This document shows, one piece after another, positions 7,431 to 15,350 of a stretch of 64,000 nucleotides of DNA (position 1 is its first letter; each line of letters begins with the position of its first letter). Location of the stretch: contig JAPSLM010000010.1 of the NCBI GenBank assembly GCA_031180825.1, positions 1 through 64,000 on the forward strand. Direction: 5' to 3'. The notes beneath the pieces are model-generated. The model did no database searches. It saw only the letters and a list, made by a program, of their open reading frames with translations, and was not told the DNA's origin. The translations under genes were made by a program, and so were the position numbers. Source of the stretch: Paenibacillus sp. (GTDB lineage Bacteria; Bacillota; Bacilli; Paenibacillales; NBRC-103111).

Positions 7431-8510
7431 TTGACCGTATGCAATCTGCGCGACTGGGGCTGGAACGACCGGCGGGAGGAGGCATTCGCTCCTTACCGTG
7501 AGGCCGGACATGTGCCCGGGCGCATTATTTTGGAGCATAAGCACGTTTACCGTGCTGTTACGGCCGGCGGAGAACTGCTCGCCGAAGTGTCGGGGCGGCT
7601 GCGCCATCAAGCGGCCGGCCGCGCCGATTATCCCGCCGTCGGCGATTGGGTGGCGCTTCAGCCGCGGGCGGAGGACGGCCGTGCGATGGTTCATGCAGTG
7701 CTTCCAAGGGAGAGCAAGTTTTCGCGCAAAGCAGCCGGGAGCGCTGTGGAGGAGCAGATCGTCGCGGCCAATGTCGATACGGTGTTTTTGGTGCATGCGC
7801 TGAATGCGGATTTTAATGTGCGGCGGCTGGAACGGTACTTGACCTTGTCCTACGAGAGCGGCGCGGCGCCCGTCGTGCTGCTCAGCAAAGCCGATCTGTG
7901 CGAGGACGTGGCCGGCAAAGCGGCCGCTGTGGAGGCCGTGGCGCCGGGCGTGCCGGTACATGCGATCAGCTCCGCCCGCGGCGAAGGCTTGGATGCGCTG
8001 GCCGCCTATTTGAAGCCGGGGCGGACGGTGGCGCTTCTCGGGTCCTCGGGAGCCGGAAAGTCCACGCTGGCCAATCTGCTCTATGGCGAGGCCATCTTGG
8101 ACACCGGGGAGATCCGCGAGGGCGACGGCCGCGGTCGGCATACGACGACCCACCGCGAGCTTGTGCTGCTTCCCGGGGGTGCGCTGCTGATCGATACGCC
8201 GGGAATGCGGGAGCTGCAGCTGTGGGACGCGCAATCCGGCCTTGACGCGGCCTTCCGCGACATCGAACAGGTCGCCGCGGGCTGCCGCTTCGGCAACTGT
8301 ACGCACCGGGAGGAGCCCGGCTGCGCCGTCAAAGAAGCGTTGGAGAACGGGACGCTCGACCGGGGACGGTATGCTAACTACGTGAAGCTGCAGAAGGAGC
8401 TGGCGTTCCAAGCCAGCAAGGAAGAAAAGAGCTTGCAGCGGGCGGAAAAAGACCGGTGGAAAAAAATTCACCAATCGATGAAAAAGCATCCGAAGCGTCC
8501 TTTGGATTAA
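7431..8510 (+). CDS. rsgA: Ribosome small subunit-dependent GTPase A (RsgA/YloQ family)
   Basis: The protein has 359 residues with the circularly permuted GTPase order typical of RsgA. An N-terminal OB-like part is followed by G4 (LLSKADLC, about 165), G5 (ISSARGEG, about 193), the G1 P-loop GSSGAGKST (about 212) and G3 DTPGMRELQ (about 264). A C-terminal zinc knuckle reads CRFGNCTHREEPGC. RsgA checks 30S subunit maturation. I take TTG 7431 as the start because GGGAGG lies eight bases before it; the upstream ATG at 7356 would place that site inside the gene. Paenibacilli often have a second copy near the prp/stk genes, so this may be a paralog. Confidence 0.88.
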   Translation: MTVCNLRDWGWNDRREEAFAPYREAGHVPGRIILEHKHVYRAVTAGGELLAEVSGRLRHQAAGRADYPAVGDWVALQPRAEDGRAMVHAVLPRESKFSRKAAGSAVEEQIVAANVDTVFLVHALNADFNVRRLERYLTLSYESGAAPVVLLSKADLCEDVAGKAAAVEAVAPGVPVHAISSARGEGLDALAAYLKPGRTVALLGSSGAGKSTLANLLYGEAILDTGEIREGDGRGRHTTTHRELVLLPGGALLIDTPGMRELQLWDAQSGLDAAFRDIEQVAAGCRFGNCTHREEPGCAVKEALENGTLDRGRYANYVKLQKELAFQASKEEKSLQRAEKDRWKKIHQSMKKHPKRPLD

Positions 8511-8521
8511 AAACGCCATAC

Positions 8522-8560
8522 AGAGCCCATTCCCTTCGATCTTCGGAGAGAATGGGCTTT
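8522..8560 (+). terminator. Terminator after the RsgA gene
   Basis: AGCCCATTC pairs with GAATGGGCT around an 18-base loop and is followed by TTGCGCTTGGTTTT. It lies 12 bases after the stop. Confidence 0.55.
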
Positions 8561-8649
8561 GCGCTTGGTTTTGCCGGACAAGTCTTTCATTTTCGGCCGG
8601 TTCGGTATACAATCCAGAGAAAGCTTCAAAATCTAAGGGAGAACCGTAT

Positions 8650-9930
8650 ATGTGGACGAACCGGAACGTATGGATTGTCCTGGCGGGGGAATTTATCGCC
8701 GGGCTTGGTTTGTGGATGTCGATTATTGCCAACTTGGAGTTTATGCAGCAGAAGGTCCCTTCGGATTTCATGAAGTCGCTTATATTATTCGCCGGGCTGC
8801 TCGCCGGCGTACTGTTTGGTCCGTTGGCCGGACGCGTTATCGATACGACCTCGAAGAAAAAGGTGCTGATGCTTTCGGGCGCCGGACGCCTTGTCAGCGT
8901 TTGTTTTATGTTTGCCGCGTTGTATTTCGATTCCATCTGGTGGATGGTGCTGTTCGCCGTGACGCTGCAAATATCGGCCGCGTTCTATTTTCCGGCGCTG
9001 CAATCCGTCATTCCGCTGATCGTAAAGGAGCGGGAGCTGCTCGCCTTAAACGGCGTCCATATGAACGCGGGTACGATCGCGCGTATTCTGGGGACGACCT
9101 TGGCCGGGCTGATGCTGACCGTGATGAGCTTGAAAGGCTTGTACATCGCCTCTTTCGTGGCTTATGTGGCGCTGCTTGCATCTACCGTTTTCCTGGATGT
9201 GCCCGAGCCTGTCCATCGGAAGGGCGCCGAAGGGGAGGCGGCCGTAACGAGCGGGAAGCCGGAGCAGGCCGAAAGCGGCGGGCGCGGCAGCGATCCGGCC
9301 GGGCAGGCGCCGCCTGCGGAGCAAAGCGGCTTCAAGGCGCTTCTGCCGCTGCTGCGTACGGAGCCGGCCGTGCTGACGGTGCTCTGGCTGACGCTGGTGC
9401 CGACGCTGTTCATCGGCGGCTTCAACCTGATGGTCATCAACATCAGCGAGCTGCAGAACGACGCGCAGGTGAAAGGGCTGCTCTACGCCGTAGAAGGAGT
9501 CAGCTTCATTCTGGCCGGCTTTCTGGTCAAGTGGATGGCCGACCGCGGCGGCCTGATGAACCGGCTGTTCCTGTTTGCGTCGATTGTGGCGGCGTCGCAA
9601 TGCTTATTGTATTTTGCCGATTCGAAGCTGTGCGCCTTGCTTTCGTTCGGATTGTTTGGCCTGGCGGCGGGCGGATTTTTCCCGGCGGCGTCGACCTTGT
9701 TCCAGAAGCAGATTCCGAAAGCGTACCACGGCCGGTTTTTCTCGTTCCGCGGCATGCTCGACCGCGTCGTGTTTCAGGTCGTTCTGCTGAGCACGGGGCT
9801 GCTGCTGGATTCGATCGGGTTGCAGCTCATGGTACTTTTGTATGGGGTGCTGTCGTTTTTGCTCGTCGCCGTGTTTGCCGTCCGCGAAGCCAGATCGGCA
9901 AAGAAGGACCGTGCGGAAGCATCGTTATGA
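8650..9930 (+). CDS. MFS transporter
   Basis: This 426-residue protein has about 12 hydrophobic segments. The first half carries a major-facilitator loop 2-3 pattern (LAGVLFGPLAGRVIDTTSKK), a hydrophilic central loop at about residues 185-225 rich in Glu/Gly/Ala, and a second six-helix half. It resembles the MFS_1/MFS_3 group that includes macrolide and drug exporters. AAGGGAG precedes ATG 8650. The substrate is unknown. Confidence 0.85.
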   Translation: MWTNRNVWIVLAGEFIAGLGLWMSIIANLEFMQQKVPSDFMKSLILFAGLLAGVLFGPLAGRVIDTTSKKKVLMLSGAGRLVSVCFMFAALYFDSIWWMVLFAVTLQISAAFYFPALQSVIPLIVKERELLALNGVHMNAGTIARILGTTLAGLMLTVMSLKGLYIASFVAYVALLASTVFLDVPEPVHRKGAEGEAAVTSGKPEQAESGGRGSDPAGQAPPAEQSGFKALLPLLRTEPAVLTVLWLTLVPTLFIGGFNLMVINISELQNDAQVKGLLYAVEGVSFILAGFLVKWMADRGGLMNRLFLFASIVAASQCLLYFADSKLCALLSFGLFGLAAGGFFPAASTLFQKQIPKAYHGRFFSFRGMLDRVVFQVVLLSTGLLLDSIGLQLMVLLYGVLSFLLVAVFAVREARSAKKDRAEASL

Positions 9931-9945
9931 TTCGAAACGAACGGA

Positions 9946-9987
9946 AAGCCGAACCTTGCAATGAATAAATGCAGGGCCGGCTTTTTT
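9946..9987 (+). terminator. Rho-independent terminator, convergent region
   Basis: AAGCCGAACCTTGCA pairs with TGCAGGGCCGGCTT around a short loop and ends in TTTTTT. It lies between the converging MFS and ogt genes and has its T-run on the plus strand. Confidence 0.75.
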
Positions 9988-9991
9988 GGCT

Positions 9992-10606
9992 TTACGTTTT
10001 CCGCCAGCCACGCTCCTCCCGGAACGGGATGCCCTCCAGGCGCAGCAGCCGCGTTTTGGCCTCCAGGCCGCCGAGGTAGCCGGTCAAGGAACCGTCCTTG
10101 CCGATCACCCGGTGGCAGGGCAGCACGATCGGCAGCGGATTGGCGCCTACGGCCGCACCGACGGGCCGGGCTGCCAGCGGCCTTCCCAAGACCGAGGCCA
10201 GCTCCGCATACGTCCAAGCGCTTCCGTATGGGATAAGCCGCAGCGCTTCCCAGACCTCGAGCTGAAGCGGGGTTCCCCGCACGTCGAGCGGCAGGCCGAA
10301 CGGGGTGCCGTCCCCCTGGAAATAAGCGGCGAGCGGCTCCATATATGGGCGCAGAGCCTCCGCGCTTTCCACAAGCGCTGCGCCGGGCCAATGAGCGCCC
10401 GTCCAAGCAGCCAGCTCGTCGGGCCTCTCGTTCGGGAAACGAATGCGGCAAAGTCCCTGCTCCGTCGCCGCGATCCTTAGCGTCCAATCCCCGTCCCGAT
10501 AGGTGGTCCAATACACATATTGCGTTTGCTCGTCCTCCCCCGAACCTCCAAAAGCCGGTGAAGCGTTCTGTATGCGTATGTTGGAAACAGCGGCCGCATT
10601 TAACAT
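9992..10606 (-). CDS. ogt: Methylated-DNA--protein-cysteine S-methyltransferase
   Basis: The protein has 204 residues. The active-site motif LPCHRVIGKDG is near residue 155, with the wing helix region SAWTYAELASVLGRPLAARP before it. Ogt/AdaB proteins transfer the alkyl group from O6-alkylguanine to this cysteine. Its ATG overlaps the stop of adaA (ATGTTAA, seven bases), so the two are co-translated. An AGGAGGG site lies inside the adaA end. The opposing alkA gene completes an adaptive-response set like alkA-adaA-adaB of Bacillus subtilis. Confidence 0.92.
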   Translation of the reverse strand: MLNAAAVSNIRIQNASPAFGGSGEDEQTQYVYWTTYRDGDWTLRIAATEQGLCRIRFPNERPDELAAWTGAHWPGAALVESAEALRPYMEPLAAYFQGDGTPFGLPLDVRGTPLQLEVWEALRLIPYGSAWTYAELASVLGRPLAARPVGAAVGANPLPIVLPCHRVIGKDGSLTGYLGGLEAKTRLLRLEGIPFREERGWRKT

Positions 10607-11241
10607 GAGCGTCCCTCCTCTGCTCTCTTCTTCGATAGATATGAGCCCGAGGCTTGCTGCGCCTGCCGGTAAGCGGTCGGCGAGAGCCCGGTTCGTTTAT
10701 GGAAAACAGTCGAGAAATAAGCGGCGTTTGGAAATCCCGTGCGCAGCGCCACTTCGGTCACCGTCTCGCCGGTTTCCTTCAGCCGCCGTTTGGCCGCCTC
10801 CACGCGTGTGGCGGCGATATATTCCGCAGGCGTCACCCCGGTCAGCCGCTTGAACGTGCGGTGCAGATGGTAAGGGCTGGCGTGCTGCGCTTCCGCCAGC
10901 ACGGCGAGAGTCAGCGGCTCCGCATAATGCGCCTCGATCCACTTGGCGGTGTGGCGGATCCATTCTTCGTCCGGCATCCCCTTGCCGTCGGGACGGCATC
11001 GCTTGCAGGGGCGGAAGCCTTGTGCCGCGGCATCGGCCGCACCGCGGAATATTCGCACGTGCTCCCTCTTCGGCGGCTTCGATTTGCAGGAGGGACGGCA
11101 AAAGATTCCCGTCGTCTTGACGGCGTAAATCAATCGGCCATCATACGCGGCATCGTTGGCGATGATGGCGTTCCAGATATCGTCGGTCAAAGCCGGCTCC
11201 GTCCGTTCGCGGTTTGCCGGCCGTTCATGCAGGTCAGTCAT
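10600..11241 (-). CDS. adaA: AdaA-type methylphosphotriester-DNA methyltransferase and activator
   Basis: The protein has 213 residues. The Ada zinc-binding domain occupies about residues 15-95, with cysteines in TGIFCRPSCKSKPPKREHVR and GFRPCKRCRPDG; the first cysteine of this set is the alkyl acceptor in Ada. An AraC-type HTH follows at about 100-195 (LAVLAEAQHASPYHLHRTFK; VTEVALRTGFPNAAYFSTVF). Methylation converts the protein into an activator of the repair genes. I chose ATG 11241 over GTG 11250 because a GTGAGGTG site fits the ATG spacing. It diverges from alkA across about 160 bases. Confidence 0.92.
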   Translation of the reverse strand: MTDLHERPANRERTEPALTDDIWNAIIANDAAYDGRLIYAVKTTGIFCRPSCKSKPPKREHVRIFRGAADAAAQGFRPCKRCRPDGKGMPDEEWIRHTAKWIEAHYAEPLTLAVLAEAQHASPYHLHRTFKRLTGVTPAEYIAATRVEAAKRRLKETGETVTEVALRTGFPNAAYFSTVFHKRTGLSPTAYRQAQQASGSYLSKKRAEEGRSC

Positions 11242-11401
11242 AGCGATCACCTCACGAGCTCAGTATACCCCGGGCCGTTATGGGATGTAAGGGGGGACGA
11301 GTGAGAGCGCAAGATTTCAAAAGCGCATGAGCCCGGAGTATGGTAAAAAGGTATCATGAAGAAAATAGCGGTCGTTGATTGGATAAAGGAGAGAAGGAAA
11401 G

Positions 11402-12358
11402 ATGAACGAAGCGCAGTCTGGGGCAGAGCTTGAAATTCAAGAAGGATGGAAGGACGGGGGAGGCGAAGGAGAGCTTATCCCGCGGGGGCCTTTCCGGTTT
11501 TCCGCGGCTCTCGCCTATATGGCGAGGTCGGAGAACGAATGCCTGTTTTACGTCGGCCAAGACCGCGTGTACAAATGGATCGAAGCCGGAAATGAGCGGG
11601 TGCTCGTCGAAATTTTCGGCGGTCCGGAGGATCGTACCGTACGGCTGCGGTTTCTTGACGAAGCGTCGCATGGGAAGCCGCGGGCTCGTCTGGCGGCGGC
11701 CCGCTACGTGTGGGAGTGGTTCGACTTGGGAGCGGACCTCGATGCGTTTTACCGGCTGGCGGAGAGCGACCTGCTGCTGGGGCCGTTGACGCATCGGTTT
11801 TACGGGCTCCGGTGCATCGGCATCCCGGATTTGTTCGAGGCGCTGTGTTGGGCCATTCTCGGGCAGCAGATCAATCTGGCGTTCGCCTACACGCTCAAGC
11901 GGCGGTTCGTCGAGACGTACGGCGCTTCCATGACTTGGGAGGACCGGACGTACTGGACTTTTCCGGCACCCGAAACGATTGCGGGATTGTCGGTGGCCGA
12001 CCTTACGCCGCTGCAGCTCACGTCCAAAAAGGCCGAGTACGTGCTCGAAACGGCGGCGCGCATGGCGGACGGAAGGCTGACTAAGGAGCAACTGCTGCGC
12101 TTGCCCGACGCGCAAGCGGTCGAACGCGAGCTAACCGCCATACGCGGCATCGGGCCATGGACGGCCCATTATGTGATGATGCGCTGTCTCCGGCTGCCAT
12201 CGGCTTTTCCGGCCGGAGATGTCGGCCTGCAGAACGCGGTCAAGCATTTGTTCGGCATGGACAGCAAGCCGACGCCGGCCGAGCTGCGGCGGCTAGCGGC
12301 CGGCTGGAGCGGTTTCGAGGCGTATGCAACTTTTTATCTGTGGAGGGTGCTGTACTAA
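11402..12358 (+). CDS. alkA: DNA-3-methyladenine glycosylase II (AlkA)
   Basis: This 318-residue protein has an AlkA-like N-terminal domain and a helix-hairpin-helix GPD fold. Visible parts are ALCWAILGQQINLAFAYTLK, the hairpin LTAIRGIGPWTAHYVMMRCL and the catalytic aspartate in FPAGDVGLQNAVK. It removes alkylated purines in base excision repair. It faces away from adaA-ogt, so one intergenic region can serve both. A ribosome binding site AAAGGAGAGAAGGAAAG lies before ATG 11402. The stop lies one base from the stop of the converging GGDEF/EAL gene. Confidence 0.9.
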   Translation: MNEAQSGAELEIQEGWKDGGGEGELIPRGPFRFSAALAYMARSENECLFYVGQDRVYKWIEAGNERVLVEIFGGPEDRTVRLRFLDEASHGKPRARLAAARYVWEWFDLGADLDAFYRLAESDLLLGPLTHRFYGLRCIGIPDLFEALCWAILGQQINLAFAYTLKRRFVETYGASMTWEDRTYWTFPAPETIAGLSVADLTPLQLTSKKAEYVLETAARMADGRLTKEQLLRLPDAQAVERELTAIRGIGPWTAHYVMMRCLRLPSAFPAGDVGLQNAVKHLFGMDSKPTPAELRRLAAGWSGFEAYATFYLWRVLY

Positions 12359-12359
12359 G

Positions 12360-14312
12360 CTAAGCTTGCGCTGCGTTCCTGTCCCCCTGCCGGATCGAGG
12401 CCAGAAAAGCTTCCATCTTGCGGGCGGGCAAAGGCTGGCTGAGCAAGTAGCCCTGCACGGTATCGCAGCCGATCTGCTTCAGCCGCGCGAGCTCGGCCTC
12501 CGTTTCCACGCCTTCGGCGACCGTCCGGAGCCCGAGCGCATGGGCCATGTCGACGATGGCTTGAACCAGAGCGCGGTTGACCGGATCCTGGTCCAGCCCC
12601 TGGATGAACGTCTTGTCGATTTTGAGCACGCTGAAATCAAACTTTTTCAAGTAAGCGAGCGCGGAATGACCGGTGCCGAAGTCGTCAATGGCCGTCCCGA
12701 CTCCAATCCGGCGCAGCTCCTTCAGCAGCCGGATCGTCGCCTCGCCCTTCGTCAGGCCGGCGCTTTCCGTAATTTCAATTTCCAATTGGGCCGGATCGAC
12801 CTTATACCGCTGCAGGATCTGCCGGATGCGCTCCGGCAAATGAGGCCGGTGCAATTGCCGCGCGGATAAATTGACGGCTACCTTGACCGGATACCCCAAT
12901 ACTTCTTCCCACCGGACATGCTGCCAGCAGACGTTCTCCAGCACCCATTCGTCCATATCGGCAATCATGCCGATTTCTTCCGCCACCGGGATAAACTCCT
13001 GCGGGCTGATCGGACCCAGCACCGGATGATTCCAGCGCGTCAACGCCTCCAGACCGACGAGGCGGCCCGAGCGGCAGTCCATCTGCGGCTGGTAGAACAC
13101 TTCTAGCTCGCCGTCCATCGCGGTGGCGCGCAGTCCGTTCTCCAGCACCAGCCGGCGGGGCAGCGTCTCGGTCCAATGGGGAGCAAACAAGCGGTAGCCG
13201 TTGCGCTGTTCCTTAGCCGCATACATGGCGGAATCGGCATGACTGACAAGGGTTTCCGGATCGCTTCCGTCTCTCGGATATAAGCTGATGCCGACGCTGC
13301 CGGTGATGTACAATTCGTGCGGGTCCACATGGAACTTTTGCGCCAGTTCTTTTAACACCGTATCCGCGACATCGGTCGCTTCTTTCGGGTCTTGGAGTCC
13401 GGGCAAAATCACCGTGAATTCGTCGCCTCCAAGCCGGGATACGAACAACGGCTCTCGGATGCAGCGGCGGAGCCGGTTGGCCGCCTGCACAAGCAGCCGG
13501 TCCCCGGTCTCGTGGCCGAGCGAGTCGTTAATGATCTTGAACCGGTCGAGGTCGATGATGAGCAGTCCGACCATCGTGCCGTTTTGCTTCGCATCCAGCA
13601 GCGCCGCGTTCAGCCTGTGCCGGAAATGCCGTCGGTTCGGCAGCCCCGTCAGCATGTCGTAGTGGGCCAAATAACGGAGGTTCTCCTCCGCCTGAATCCG
13701 TTCCGTAATGTCCGAGAAAATGCCTACGTAGTTGGCGATCCTGCCCGTTTCGTCCTTGACGGCATTAATGATGAGCCATTCGGGGAAGACGCTGCCGTCT
13801 TTTCGCCGGTTCCAAATTTCGCCCTGCCAGCTTCCTTGCCGGCGGATCGAAGCCCACATATCGTCGTAGAATGCCTTGTCCTGCTTGCCCGATTGGAGGA
13901 TTCGCGGCGTGGAGCTGATGATCTCGCCGGGTTCGTATCCGGTCATGCGGGTGAAGGCTTGATTTACATCCATGATCCGGTTGTTGGCATCCGTGATCAT
14001 AATGCCCTCCTGTGCCGCTTGGAACACCCGCGCGTAGAGCCGCAGGTGCTTCTCCGAGCGTCTCCGCCGGTTCGCCTCCCGCAGCAGCCGGGCGTTGTAG
14101 CGGCGGAGAATGAAGTAGAAAACGACTGAGTTCAGTAGAAACAGCCCCCACCTGAGCGGCACATCGGGCGTTCCGCAGGCCGAAGCGTCCAGCAAGCCCG
14201 ATACTTTCTCCACGATCGGATCGGCCAAAAAAATGAGAATTAAATTCGATATCATAAAAAACAGCGTCAAGGAGTCCAAAACGGGCAGCTTGCCCCGGTT
14301 GGCAGGCGTCAT
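12360..14312 (-). CDS. PAS-GGDEF-EAL cyclic-di-GMP signalling protein
   Basis: The protein has 650 residues. Two hydrophobic segments (about 13-33 and 52-70) anchor the N terminus. A PAS/PAC domain (about 85-205) is followed by GGDEF (about 210-365, motif RLGGDEFTVIL intact) and EAL (about 385-640). The EAL part keeps the signature LEALTRWNHP, IEITE, IDDFGTGHSAL, KIDKTF, AEGVE and DTVQGYLLSQPL, so phosphodiesterase activity is plausible. The inhibitory I-site before GGDEF reads REPL rather than RxxD and is probably lost. ATG 14312 follows AAAGGTGG; an upstream in-frame start has no such site. Confidence 0.9.
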   Translation of the reverse strand: MTPANRGKLPVLDSLTLFFMISNLILIFLADPIVEKVSGLLDASACGTPDVPLRWGLFLLNSVVFYFILRRYNARLLREANRRRRSEKHLRLYARVFQAAQEGIMITDANNRIMDVNQAFTRMTGYEPGEIISSTPRILQSGKQDKAFYDDMWASIRRQGSWQGEIWNRRKDGSVFPEWLIINAVKDETGRIANYVGIFSDITERIQAEENLRYLAHYDMLTGLPNRRHFRHRLNAALLDAKQNGTMVGLLIIDLDRFKIINDSLGHETGDRLLVQAANRLRRCIREPLFVSRLGGDEFTVILPGLQDPKEATDVADTVLKELAQKFHVDPHELYITGSVGISLYPRDGSDPETLVSHADSAMYAAKEQRNGYRLFAPHWTETLPRRLVLENGLRATAMDGELEVFYQPQMDCRSGRLVGLEALTRWNHPVLGPISPQEFIPVAEEIGMIADMDEWVLENVCWQHVRWEEVLGYPVKVAVNLSARQLHRPHLPERIRQILQRYKVDPAQLEIEITESAGLTKGEATIRLLKELRRIGVGTAIDDFGTGHSALAYLKKFDFSVLKIDKTFIQGLDQDPVNRALVQAIVDMAHALGLRTVAEGVETEAELARLKQIGCDTVQGYLLSQPLPARKMEAFLASIRQGDRNAAQA

Positions 14313-14661
14313 AGTATATTCCACCTTTGTCGTAATATGGGTTTCAGCCCGGAGGTGAAGCGGCCCCATCGTATCAAGGGTATACCAGCCGCTTCCGGCC
14401 GCCTATGATTTACATCACAAGGAGGGTGTGGCCATGAAAAGAATCATAAAGTTCGGTACGATTGGCACTTTGCTGCCGGCAACGGCTTTCGGAGCGGCCG
14501 CTTCCGGCTAAGCGCCCGTTTCTGCGCGTGAACTGCCAGTCAATTGGCCTGCCGATACGAATTAATAGACTGGGAAAAGCACACATTTTGACGCATAGTC
14601 CAAACGAGCGTAAGGGCAAGGCCATACGATATACCATGCGAACGAAAGGAGGGGACCTAAG
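14313..14661. other. Intergenic region between the GGDEF/EAL gene and the second YjcZ gene
   Basis: This stretch of about 350 bases holds divergent upstream sequence and one possible peptide (14434-14511, listed separately). A minus-strand frame at 14410-14637 has no ribosome binding site and an arginine-rich, low-complexity look; I do not call it. Confidence 0.4.
14434..14511 (+). CDS. Possible 25-residue peptide
   Basis: ATG 14434 is preceded by AAGGAGG with eight to nine bases spacing, a very strong site. The peptide starts MKRIIKFGTIGTLLPATAFG and resembles a signal sequence that stops just after an Ala-rich end. It may be a tiny membrane or secreted peptide or the start of a decayed secreted-protein gene. 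No homologue is recognised. Confidence 0.35.
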   Translation: MKRIIKFGTIGTLLPATAFGAAASG

Positions 14662-14784
14662 ATGGGTTACTGTGGCGGTGGCAGCGGCGGCTACGGCGGC
14701 TTTGGCGGAGCATTTACTAGTACAGGTGTGATTCTCGTTCTCTTCATTTTGCTTGTGATTATTCTTCGTTCCTGGTGGGGTTAA
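14662..14784 (+). CDS. YjcZ family small sporulation protein
   Basis: This 40-residue peptide has a glycine/tyrosine-rich head (MGYCGGGSGGYGGFGGAFTS) followed by a TGVILVLFILLVIILRSWWG membrane helix. The helix is nearly the same as in the copy at 2171-2269. GAAAGGAGGGG lies before ATG 14662, and a strong terminator follows. Confidence 0.88.
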   Translation: MGYCGGGSGGYGGFGGAFTSTGVILVLFILLVIILRSWWG

Positions 14785-14799
14785 TGAAGCAGCTTTTGG

Positions 14800-14836
14800 A
14801 AGATCCCGGGTTTTGACGGGATCTTTTTTATTTTTA
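14800..14836 (+). terminator. Rho-independent terminator
   Basis: AAGATCCCG (14800-14808) pairs with CGGGATCTT (14817-14825) around an eight-base loop and runs into TTTTTTATTTTT. It ends the YjcZ transcript. Confidence 0.9.
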
Positions 14837-14937
14837 GGCCGGGCCGGAGGGATAGGCAGGTATACACCGAGGGGGAGCGGCGGTTAGAATGAAGAAAGAA
14901 TCATTACCTGAGAAAGAGTAGGGGAAGGAGGACTGCG

Positions 14938-15264
14938 ATGGGACAGGCCGTCATCTTGTTTATTCTCGCGGGGCTGGCCGAAATTGGCGGAGGGTACCTT
15001 GTTTGGTTATGGCTCCGGGAAGGAAGGGCGGTCGGCTACGGCATCGTCGGTGCGCTTATTCTTGTCGTGTACGGGATTATTCCGACCCTGCAAAGCTTTC
15101 CGAGTTTTGGGCGGGTATATGCTGCTTACGGCGGCGTCTTCGTCATATTGTCGGTTCTGTGGGGGTGGGGCGTCGACAAGAAAGCCCCGGACGTCTACGA
15201 TTGGCTCGGGATGAGCCTGTGTCTGGCCGGCGTTGCCGTGATGCTGTATGCTCCGCGGTCCTGA
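14938..15264 (+). CDS. YnfA family (UPF0060) membrane protein
   Basis: This 108-residue protein has four hydrophobic helices, the family's usual size and layout. Characteristic parts are [20 protein letters not shown] near the N terminus and [20 protein letters not shown] in the third helix, followed by [12 protein letters not shown]. YnfA proteins are SMR-like inner membrane proteins, with a proposed efflux role. GGGGAAGGAGG precedes ATG 14938. Confidence 0.88.
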   Translation: MGQAVILFILAGLAEIGGGYLVWLWLREGRAVGYGIVGALILVVYGIIPTLQSFPSFGRVYAAYGGVFVILSVLWGWGVDKKAPDVYDWLGMSLCLAGVAVMLYAPRS

Positions 15265-15297
15265 TGCGAGTAAGCTGCCCTGGGAGAAGCGCGAAAA

Positions 15298-15340
15298 AGA
15301 AGCCTTGCGCAGCGGATAACCATCCGGCGATAAGGCTTCT
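15298..15340 (-). terminator. Shared terminator between ynfA and glnS
   Basis: AGAAGCCTT (15298-15306) pairs with AAGGCTTCT (15332-15340). On the minus strand it runs into CTTTTTC, which serves glnS; on the plus strand it ends in CTTCTTTGG and could serve ynfA. Confidence 0.65.
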
Positions 15341-15350
15341 TTGGGCGTGC

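Noticed and set aside
7410..8936. A 508-residue minus-strand open frame
   Set aside because: It is antisense to the RsgA gene, whose GTPase motifs are unmistakable.
8652..9968. A 438-residue plus-strand frame overlapping the MFS gene
   Set aside because: It is a shifted frame of the transporter; it has no hydrophobic helices and no family pattern.
14410..14637. A 75-residue minus-strand frame
   Set aside because: It has no ribosome binding site, and overlaps the plus-strand peptide that has a strong one.
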